From a virus, in IMG/VR virus record IMGVR_UViG_3300030060_007771, positions 13,584 through 34,895 of that record: 21,312 nt of DNA, one strand, 5' to 3'. The first letter of the stretch is position 1, and each line of letters starts with the position of its first letter. The position numbers and the translations under genes were made by a program. A model generated the notes under the pieces. That model was not told the origin of the DNA. It did no database searches and worked only from the letters and a program-made list of their open reading frames with translations. Positions 16,228-21,312 of the stretch are shown here, piece by piece.

Positions 16228-18516
16228 TTACTCGCACTTTCTCACTTTATCTTCTAATAAATCTTTTTCGTCTGGCGTCAATGACTGTTGGAAGCCGAAA
16301 GACCTATTACTATTTCTAAAAAAGTCATCTGCCCATACACAAAAGTCTTCTTTGTTCATACACTTCCAACCATCTACCCCCTTATTGTAATTAGGATCTG
16401 AACAGTCTTTTGGTGTGCCGTCCTCATTTGTTGGTTCCTTACCCACACCTTCTCCAGTATATTCACTAACCTTACATTGCGCTCCTTGCCAACCTGATTT
16501 TCCTGTTCCTCCAGAACCGTCAAGACTTGACCTTCTAGGTCCACTGCATCCACCATATACAAATGGTTTATAGTGCACGTTATTTGAGTCTAACAGGCAT
16601 TTACAAGGAGGATATTTTTTGTGTAGCATATTGCACCTACTTCTACAACAAGCTACTTGTTGCTTATCTGATTCTCCGCCAGTCGATTTATTTTTACCCT
16701 TAACCATTCCTCCACAGTATACTCTAAGTAATTCTTCTGAGTCCCAGTTTTTTCTGGTTCCCCAACTATCCTGATCGTTAAAGAATGAGTCTTTATATAG
16801 TGGTGCACCGTATGAATTTAGATGGAACATCACCATTGCATACTCTCTAGCTGTTTGATATGGCGGATAACCTGCAGCCTCTGCTTGTGCACTAATATCT
16901 TCAACTTTAGCTCCAAACTTCTCCCATACGCCTCTTCTCTGCGCTTTTCTAGAATCACTACTATTATTTAAGAAGTCTCTCATTGAGTCTGCCCACCATG
17001 GATAATTTAATTCTTTATAGTCTGCATGTTTACAAAAATCCTTTAATACTTCATAGGTGATTTGTACAGTTTGACCTTCATACTTACCATCGTAATACCA
17101 GCCCTTTGAAGCATCCTTTTTTGGTATTGTCACTTTATCTGGCCAATACTTTTCTATCATGCCTTCTTTTTTCATTCCATCATACAGTGTTTCAGTTGCT
17201 GCTCCTGTCCAGTGTAATATTCCTACCCAACACTCTCCTCCTCCTGAATTATATCCACCCTTTTTTAGTTTCCAAGATTCTTTCATCCAACCAAGGTCAC
17301 TGTATTTTTTAGAGCCTCCTCCTGCAATTGTATCTTGGACTATCTGCATGCATAAAGATTTAGTTAACCTTCTATCTAAACCACAAGTATGTTCTTTTGT
17401 TTTATTTTCTTCCGAGTTTGAAACGTCTTTTCTTGCAGCGGCTTCTTCAACCTCTTTAGCGCATGGAGAACAATCGCCATTAGTATCTTTTTTAGGGACA
17501 GTTCCATCAGGGCATTCAGGACAAGGTTCATCCTCTTTAACTGGTGGTTGTTCTTCGTTTGGTGCTTCTTCAGCAGGCTTTGGTTTAAACGGGTCTGGGG
17601 CAGGGGTTGGTGTATATCCTTCCTCTTCTCTTTGTGACTCTATTTGATTATCAAACGTTACCTCATACGAATCAAAAAGGTTTGAAGCAGTTGTTATATC
17701 CACAGATTGTCCATTACACATAAACATTATTGAAGCATCCTGGTTTGGGTCTTCTATATGATTAGGAATAGGTTCATCTGATTCATTTTTATCTTTTGTG
17801 CCAGGCCTGTGACCATTACTAATGACTATTATTGGGTCTCCATTTTCTCCGCCTCCAGAATAAAAATTAGGAGACAATCCAGTTTTATATGTACTACCAA
17901 ACCTAAGACTTTGGCCATGCCTACCTTCAAACATTACATCTCCTTCATATGGTTGTAATTTTTTTATTGGCATGTCTTGAAATGTTCTTCCTAGTGGCGG
18001 TTCTAAATTTACTTCTTCTTGTTCGGTTGTTTGTGCTGTAATTTGCCCTGAAGGATTACAATCCTCAGCCTCTGAAGGGGTAACGCTTAATAGGTTAATA
18101 TCAAAGCTAGAAGCAGGAAGTTGGTTGTGGTTAGGGTCGTCCCATACGTTTACAGCTGGAAGATAGTATAGGTTTTTACCTAAGTAAGATTTTTGAGTTG
18201 AGGCTGATGGAGCATCAACTAATAGTACTATCTCTCCAATTAGTGGAAAACCAAAAAAACAATTTGGAAGCATTGGTTTAACGTATTCTAATTGATCTGT
18301 CGGTAAATTAAAGTTTTCCAGCTTTCTTACTTTTGCATCACCTATTTGCCTGGTAGGGTATTTTTCTGAATCGTAGTCAGGGTGGCTTGGGTCTAGAATA
18401 ATATCTATAACCTCTGCACTTACACCTAATCCATCAGATATTTTTTTATTTAATGATTTATTAGCTGTTGGCTTCTTAAATTGTGTTTTATTTTGTCCGC
18501 TTTTAGCTTTTGCCAT
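16228..18516 (-). CDS. gp5-like baseplate hub paralogue A, Cys-rich hydrolase-like cargo
   Basis: The 762-residue protein is the first hub paralogue. Residues 1-290 carry the shared hub region (DCNPSGQ at 152-158, PYEGDVMFEGRHGQSLRFGS at 189-208, VISNGH at 231-236), and its N-terminus is nearly the same as that of paralogue B. A Pro/Glu linker is followed by a four-Cys cluster (C332, C335, C349, C352), a possible small metal- or disulfide-stabilised knot. Residues about 375-600 look like a cell-wall hydrolase: GECWVGILHWTGAATETL (427-444) resembles the Gly-Ile-x-Gln-Trp region of phage muralytic domains, with His replacing Gln. Which acid is catalytic is unclear. A second Cys-rich stretch lies at 620-660 (CCRSRC, then CKC and GGC). 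The C-terminal module of B and C is absent. The start overlaps the preceding gene by 14 nt. Confidence 0.85.
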   Translation of the reverse strand: MAKAKSGQNKTQFKKPTANKSLNKKISDGLGVSAEVIDIILDPSHPDYDSEKYPTRQIGDAKVRKLENFNLPTDQLEYVKPMLPNCFFGFPLIGEIVLLVDAPSASTQKSYLGKNLYYLPAVNVWDDPNHNQLPASSFDINLLSVTPSEAEDCNPSGQITAQTTEQEEVNLEPPLGRTFQDMPIKKLQPYEGDVMFEGRHGQSLRFGSTYKTGLSPNFYSGGGENGDPIIVISNGHRPGTKDKNESDEPIPNHIEDPNQDASIMFMCNGQSVDITTASNLFDSYEVTFDNQIESQREEEGYTPTPAPDPFKPKPAEEAPNEEQPPVKEDEPCPECPDGTVPKKDTNGDCSPCAKEVEEAAARKDVSNSEENKTKEHTCGLDRRLTKSLCMQIVQDTIAGGGSKKYSDLGWMKESWKLKKGGYNSGGGECWVGILHWTGAATETLYDGMKKEGMIEKYWPDKVTIPKKDASKGWYYDGKYEGQTVQITYEVLKDFCKHADYKELNYPWWADSMRDFLNNSSDSRKAQRRGVWEKFGAKVEDISAQAEAAGYPPYQTAREYAMVMFHLNSYGAPLYKDSFFNDQDSWGTRKNWDSEELLRVYCGGMVKGKNKSTGGESDKQQVACCRSRCNMLHKKYPPCKCLLDSNNVHYKPFVYGGCSGPRRSSLDGSGGTGKSGWQGAQCKVSEYTGEGVGKEPTNEDGTPKDCSDPNYNKGVDGWKCMNKEDFCVWADDFFRNSNRSFGFQQSLTPDEKDLLEDKVRKCE

Positions 18517-18877
18517 CTTTTACTTTAGGCTCTTCTTCCCACTCAACTTTAGTGGTTGTCTTTACAGTATCTAATAATTGTTTTTTCTCTTCATCAGAAA
18601 GATTAAAGTCTCCTCCTTCTGCTTCAGTTCTATTCATAGCTCTTTGTATTATACCGGCCATTTTTATTAGGGCATCATCATTTTTTATACCTACGTCTAG
18701 GTAGTCCTTTATTAGTGGTACTAGTATTGTTGCATCAGTTATATTCTTAACCAATGGTTGAAGCTGAGCTATAAGTGAATTTATTTGTTTTTCTTTTTTC
18801 TTTGAATTTGTATGTATTTCCTTTAATAAATCAGAAAAGCTTTTGCCTTCAAATATTTCTTCATCAAACTGTGACAT
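18503..18877 (-). CDS. Small helical protein preceding the hub genes
   Basis: The 124-residue protein is mostly charged and helical: a predicted coiled-coil-like segment (SFSDLLKEIHTNSKKKEKQI, about 13-32), then ILVPLIKDYLDVGIKNDDAL (51-70), KMAGIIQRAMNR and an acidic LSDEEKKQLLDTV helix. No membrane segment or enzymatic motif is seen. I recall similar small proteins next to gp5-type hub genes in marine T4-like phages, but cannot name the function. It has a GGAG ribosome binding site and a putative late promoter 29 nt upstream of the ATG, and its end overlaps the first hub gene by 14 nt in another frame, so the two are coupled. A hub assembly factor or chaperone fits position and size, as an inference only. 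Confidence 0.8.
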   Translation of the reverse strand: MSQFDEEIFEGKSFSDLLKEIHTNSKKKEKQINSLIAQLQPLVKNITDATILVPLIKDYLDVGIKNDDALIKMAGIIQRAMNRTEAEGGDFNLSDEEKKQLLDTVKTTTKVEWEEEPKVKDGKS

Positions 18878-18906
18878 GTTTTATCTCCGCTATACGTTGT
18901 CTTTAC

Positions 18907-18916
18907 TATAAATATA
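18907..18916 (-). promoter_or_regulatory. Putative late promoter TATATTTATA for the hub operon
   Basis: The coding strand reads CTTTATATTTATAGTAAAG, containing the shared 10-mer, 29 nt upstream of the ATG at 18877. It follows a strong terminator at 18927-18962 by about 10 nt, so the hub operon is insulated from the membrane-protein unit before it. Confidence 0.65.
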
Positions 18917-18926
18917 AAGTTCCTAT

Positions 18927-18962
18927 AAAAAACAAAAAGCCCGGAGAATTAACTCCGAGCTT
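18927..18962 (-). terminator. Rho-independent terminator after the 74-residue membrane protein
   Basis: The minus-strand RNA forms a 10-bp stem, AAGCUCGGAG with CUCCGGGCUU, around a UUAAUU loop, followed by UUUGUUUUUU. In this direction the only non-Watson-Crick pair is a G.U wobble; on the plus strand the same position is a C.A mismatch, and no U-run follows the stem. Both facts point to minus-strand termination. Confidence 0.88.
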
Positions 18963-18988
18963 ATTTGCTTAGCTTATTTTATCAATTA

Positions 18989-19213
18989 TTATTTCTTGAC
19001 AAAAAATGAGGCCACGATTAGTAATACTACCAATCCTGTAAATCCACCTTGGCCAAATCCATCTACTAATGCAGTAAGATTTGCGATTACATCCATTCCG
19101 AATACTGATCCACCAGATAAAACGAACCATAAGATCGTTACTGGTAAAACAGCCATAAGGATTGTAGATAATCCACCAAAGAATCCTGTAATATATTTAA
19201 TTACGCTATCCAT
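18989..19213 (-). CDS. Small two-helix inner-membrane protein
   Basis: The 74-residue protein has two hydrophobic segments, about residues 9-33 (TGFFGGLSTILMAVLPVTIL and onward) and 57-72 (GFTGLVVLLIVASFFV), joined by a Gly-rich, polar loop, and ends in KK. The start is well supported by AGGAG 8 nt upstream. It follows the outer-membrane protein gene after 66 nt and is followed by a strong terminator, so it closes that unit. Size and topology would fit a holin or another small envelope protein; I also recall small, Gly-rich two-helix proteins in marine T4-like phages with no known role. No lysin gene of the usual free type lies beside it, so the holin reading is weak. Confidence 0.8.
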   Translation of the reverse strand: MDSVIKYITGFFGGLSTILMAVLPVTILWFVLSGGSVFGMDVIANLTALVDGFGQGGFTGLVVLLIVASFFVKK

Positions 19214-19261
19214 TTTGATTTCTCCTGTTTTCTCTATTGTTAATAATTATCGAGAGCATCT

Positions 19262-19274
19262 GTCCAATATGGAC
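19262..19274. repeat. Short perfect hairpin after the outer-membrane protein gene
   Basis: GTCCA-ATA-TGGAC forms a 5-bp perfect stem with a 3-nt loop, 5 nt beyond the stop codon of the outer-membrane protein gene. No U-run follows on the minus strand, so it is not a normal terminator. It might stabilise a 3' end or be chance. Confidence 0.3.
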
Positions 19275-19279
19275 GTTAA

Positions 19280-19690
19280 TTAAAATTTAAGACCAAACCC
19301 TAGAGTAAGGTTTGTAGTCTTTTCACCTGTATTGTAAACCACCTTAGGGTCTACGTAAATATTGTTTCTAATTGTAAACAATTTACCGAATCCAACACTT
19401 AATGTTTCAGTGTCCAATCCGCTTGTTGCAGCGTATACAAAATATCCTTTTACAAAATATCTTGCATGGAAATCTAATTCCATATCTACTGTCGAGTCTG
19501 CTTGAGATACTGATGCTCCAACCATTAGGTTGTCTGTTACACCATATCCTACAGTTGGCGAAACTGCCCAATCTGTCCAAGCTACGTTTGCAACGTCACC
19601 AGTACCAATGTACCAATCGCCTTTAGTTTGCGCTTGTGTTCCAATAATAGTCGCACACGCTAAAACTACTGTTAAAATAATGTTTCTCAT
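19280..19690 (-). CDS. Phage-encoded outer-membrane beta-barrel protein
   Basis: The 136-residue protein starts with a clear Sec signal peptide (MRNIILTVVLACATIIGTQA, with likely cleavage in or after AQ at residues 20-21). Signal peptides ending in AQ before the mature chain are typical of Bacteroidota envelope proteins. The mature part alternates polar and hydrophobic residues in short strands with turns such as GYGVTDNLMVG and SVGFGKLF, and ends in Phe (LTLGFGLKF), the usual C-terminal signal for outer-membrane insertion. About 115 mature residues would make a small barrel of roughly eight strands, like OmpX/Lom-type proteins. A good ribosome binding site (AGGAG) precedes the ATG. Phage-encoded outer-membrane proteins can alter the infected cell surface, for example to block superinfection; that role is inferred. 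It may be of host origin. Confidence 0.82.
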   Translation of the reverse strand: MRNIILTVVLACATIIGTQAQTKGDWYIGTGDVANVAWTDWAVSPTVGYGVTDNLMVGASVSQADSTVDMELDFHARYFVKGYFVYAATSGLDTETLSVGFGKLFTIRNNIYVDPKVVYNTGEKTTNLTLGFGLKF

Positions 19691-19744
19691 AAAATTCTCT
19701 CCTATCTAATTTGCTTAATAATGAAAATGCTCTCTTCTTTTAAG

Positions 19745-19806
19745 CCTTTATTGAATAACCTGACGTCATTCTAATAACCTTTATTTAATAACCTTTTTCT
19801 ATAACC
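19745..19806. repeat. Direct-repeat regulatory region before the outer-membrane protein gene
   Basis: The plus strand shows CCTTTATTGAATAACC at 19745-19760 and CCTTTATTTAATAACC at 19778-19793: 15 of 16 bases identical, 33 nt apart. Each contains the inverted repeat TTATTnAATAA. Two further ATAACC copies end at 19779 and 19806, and a perfect TGACGTCA palindrome lies at 19761-19768. The cluster occupies the leader between the promoter-like motif at 19810-19819 and the start at 19690. It looks like an operator or a structured leader; nothing in the window names its ligand. Confidence 0.6.
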
Positions 19807-19809
19807 AAT

Positions 19810-19819
19810 AATAAATATA
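19810..19819 (-). promoter_or_regulatory. Promoter-like motif TATATTTATT upstream of the outer-membrane protein
   Basis: The coding strand reads TATATTTATT, one base different from the 10-mer at the four virion promoters. It lies just after the sigma factor gene and 119 nt before the ATG at 19690, so the transcript would include the repeat cluster as leader. Weaker evidence than the other four because of the mismatch and distance. Confidence 0.4.
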
Positions 19820-19828
19820 CATTTTATA

Positions 19829-20599
19829 TTAAAAATATGCTCCATTTTCAAATTTCTTGTACATCAGGGCAAAATCCTCTTTAATGACATTAACCACCTT
19901 TGTTATGTGTTGTGTTTTGGTGTTAGTCATTTCTCTAATCATAATATATAATGCTTTTTTATTAAAAATTTCAATGTTTTTTCTATCCTCAAACAACTTC
20001 AAGACAGCATGGGCGATCTTTTTATCTCTTTGAGATTTGAATTTTTCATCAACCATCTTACCATAATAGACAATAAAACCTTCCATAAATACATCTAAGC
20101 CGTCTCTTTTTTCTTGCAATGCTTGTTCAGCACCTAAATCTCTTTGAAAATCTATCACTGATATTGGGGCTTTATTTTTTAAGTCTTTGTAATTTTTATT
20201 GTTATTCTGTATAAGATAATTTTTAGCTATTTGTCCGAAGTATGAAAATGCTTTACCCTTTCCTTCTACAAACTTACCCATTTTTTCAATTAAGAAAGCT
20301 ATAACTTCTTGTTGTACCTCTCTTGTTCCACCGTCAAAATAATAAAACTTAAACGTATGAATAATGTTCTCTGATAATTTTTGAAATGGATAATATATGA
20401 ATTCATTAAACACCTTGTTTTTTAAGACGTCTGAAGTTTCTTTATTGTATGCTATTATTGCCATTTCTGTTTCGTTGGTAAAATACATTTTTCTTTTTCT
20501 TGGCCTTCCTCTTCTAGCTTTTGCAGGTAGCTTAGCTTCCTCTCTTTCTTTTTCTCTTAATTTTTCTATTTCAATATAAAACTTTTCTACTGGGCCCAT
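19829..20599 (-). CDS. 55: gp55-like late transcription sigma factor
   Basis: The 256-residue protein resembles T4 gp55, which directs host RNA polymerase to late promoters; T4 gp55 has 185 residues, so this one is longer. Residues about 60-140 form the sigma region 2-like core: FNEFIYYPFQKLSENIIHTF, then EVQQEVIAFLIEKMGKF and FSYFGQIAKNYLIQNNNKNY, which match the spacing of the gp55 core. An N-terminal extension carries an AT-hook-like ARRGRPRKRK (28-37). The C-terminal 65 residues contain a helix-turn-helix-like segment (IREMTNTKTQHITKVVNVIK, 221-240). The clamp-binding LDFLYE-type tail of T4 gp55 is not visible. The gene lies 1 nt after the small membrane protein gene, with a weak GGAAA ribosome binding site. 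It probably reads the TATATTTATA promoters in this window. Confidence 0.85.
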   Translation of the reverse strand: MGPVEKFYIEIEKLREKEREEAKLPAKARRGRPRKRKMYFTNETEMAIIAYNKETSDVLKNKVFNEFIYYPFQKLSENIIHTFKFYYFDGGTREVQQEVIAFLIEKMGKFVEGKGKAFSYFGQIAKNYLIQNNNKNYKDLKNKAPISVIDFQRDLGAEQALQEKRDGLDVFMEGFIVYYGKMVDEKFKSQRDKKIAHAVLKLFEDRKNIEIFNKKALYIMIREMTNTKTQHITKVVNVIKEDFALMYKKFENGAYF

Positions 20600-20600
20600 A

Positions 20601-20858
20601 TTATTTTTCCAACTCTTCTAATGACTTTATGGTATCTTTTATTGCATCAAACATGCTTCCAACCTCATCATCAGATTCAAACAAATTTTTAGAGTCTAAT
20701 TCTCTAATTTCTGTTAGTATATTTTTTAGAGATTCAGAATAATTATCTAACCAATCACTAAGTTCGTCATTGGCTTCTTCTAATTTTTCTGTTTTTCTAA
20801 ATAAATTTATATTTACGTATATAGAAACAATAAGTAATAAGCTAATCACCCATATCAT
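20601..20858 (-). CDS. Small N-terminally anchored coiled-coil protein
   Basis: The 85-residue protein has one N-terminal membrane segment (IWVISLLLIVSIYVNINLF, 2-20), then a charged, helical, coiled-coil-like stretch (KTEKLEEANDELSDWLDNYS, 22-41) and a conserved-looking LFESDDEVGSMFDAIK motif (58-73). From memory, small T4-like phage proteins with the same layout and the FESDDEVG motif are widespread, with no established function. The start codon shares its A with the TAA stop of the HD gene (TAATG), and the sigma factor gene follows 1 nt after its stop, so the three genes are translationally linked. It would sit in the inner membrane with the coiled coil in the cytoplasm; orientation is inferred. 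Confidence 0.82.
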   Translation of the reverse strand: MIWVISLLLIVSIYVNINLFRKTEKLEEANDELSDWLDNYSESLKNILTEIRELDSKNLFESDDEVGSMFDAIKDTIKSLEELEK

Positions 20859-21312
20859 TAAGCTTCTCCAAATAAGTCCTTAAACATATCTTGTGCAGAA
20901 TTATTTCCTGCAGATATTTTTGTCTTTTTAGGACTAGGCTTTTGTTTATACTTAGGCTTTGTCGTGAACGCAGCTCTAACTTTATTTCCATTCTTCCAGT
21001 TTTCATACTCTATTCTAGATGCCATATGATCTGCATGGTGTAATACTATTGGCAAATTATTCCACAAGGCTTTTTCCTTTCCCCATGGTTTAAGATATGC
21101 GTCATTGGCTGAATCGTATACGCCGTCATGAGTTAATATACCTATCATTTCATTTTGAGAAAATTGTATATTATACTGTGATAGTAACCAGATGCTCCTA
21201 TGAGGAACCGTCATGTGTTGGATATTTGGATTTGGGTCATAAATCTTACCTTGATTTTTTCTATGCCATTCACTTGGATTTGGTACATAGTAATCGTTAT
21301 CTTTATCTCCAA
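20858..21312 (-). CDS. HD-family metal-dependent phosphohydrolase, 5' end outside window
   Basis: The frame is open from the right edge of the window, giving 150 visible residues; the true start lies outside. An internal ATG at 21214 is probably not the start, because the 32 residues before it (ending KIYDPNPNIQH) fit the family well. HD-superfamily metal ligands are visible in order: His in PHRSIWLL, the His-Asp pair in GILTHDGVYD, and Asp in VLHHADHMASRIEYE. From memory this arrangement matches the HD phosphohydrolases of T4-like marine phages, which may act on nucleotides; the substrate is not known. The C-terminal 40 residues are basic and low in complexity (KPKYKQKPSPKKTK), ending in DMFKDLFGEA. 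It is coupled to the following gene by a one-base stop/start overlap. Confidence 0.85.
   Translation of the reverse strand, partial: GDKDNDYYVPNPSEWHRKNQGKIYDPNPNIQHMTVPHRSIWLLSQYNIQFSQNEMIGILTHDGVYDSANDAYLKPWGKEKALWNNLPIVLHHADHMASRIEYENWKNGNKVRAAFTTKPKYKQKPSPKKTKISAGNNSAQDMFKDLFGEA

Noticed and set aside
16545-16575. FVYGGCSG in hub paralogue A resembling the Kunitz inhibitor motif
   Set aside because: The neighbouring cysteines do not fit Kunitz spacing: the Cys expected just before the motif is Tyr, and the next Cys is 24 residues later, so the similarity is probably chance.
603-18916. TATAAATATA on the plus strand as rightward T4-type late promoters
   Set aside because: No supportable gene lies on the plus strand, and all four copies sit just upstream of minus-strand starts, so the leftward reading is more likely. 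Antisense transcription was not excluded.
18989-19213. Firm holin assignment for the two-helix protein
   Set aside because: Topology alone is not enough; no endolysin lies next to it, and similar small membrane proteins occur without lysis roles.
20858-21214. HD gene starting at the ATG at 21214
   Set aside because: The frame is open to the window edge and the upstream residues fit the family, so the gene is taken as 5'-truncated by the window.

Overview
This window looks like the baseplate and tail region of a T4-like contractile-tailed phage (myovirus), probably marine. It is AT-rich and every gene I can support lies on the minus strand, so transcription runs from high to low coordinates. 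Family assignments rest on reading the translated proteins and on remembered family signatures; no database search was run. The host is probably a Bacteroidota (flavobacterium-like) bacterium. The evidence is a phage-encoded outer-membrane protein with a Bacteroidota-style signal peptide ending in AQ, and promoter-like motifs that partly resemble the Bacteroidota -7 element. This host call is an inference.

Right end (21312 to about 19829): a 5'-truncated HD-family phosphohydrolase, a small protein with one membrane segment, and a gp55-like late sigma factor, tightly packed. Next (about 19828 to 18925) is a small membrane/envelope cassette. It holds a regulatory region with a 16-bp direct repeat, an outer-membrane beta-barrel protein, a 74-residue two-helix membrane protein and a strong minus-strand terminator.

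Centre (18877 to 11480): a 124-residue protein followed by three tandem paralogues of the T4 gp5 baseplate hub, of 762, 826 and 754 residues. They share an N-terminal region of about 290 residues but carry different C-terminal cargo: a Cys-rich, hydrolase-like module, a phage tail lysozyme-like module, and a module I do not recognise. A separate 129-residue protein with octad beta repeats looks like the gp5 needle encoded as its own gene.

Left half (11043 to 1): two small unassigned proteins, gp25-like and gp6-like baseplate wedge proteins, a DNRLRE-like protein, a protein with an Ig-like domain, a 1528-residue protein with a LamG-like domain, and the first 191 residues of a conserved phage structural protein that runs off the left edge.

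Four intergenic sites carry an identical 10-mer, TATATTTATA in the coding sense, 19 to 36 nt before a start codon. They divide the virion genes into four units: 124-aa protein plus hubs; needle plus 146-aa protein; 152-aa protein through the 1528-aa protein; and the left-edge structural gene. The nearby gp55-like sigma factor is the obvious candidate to read them. No gene-free stretch exceeds 140 bp. I saw no tRNA, CRISPR array, insertion sequence or integrase.
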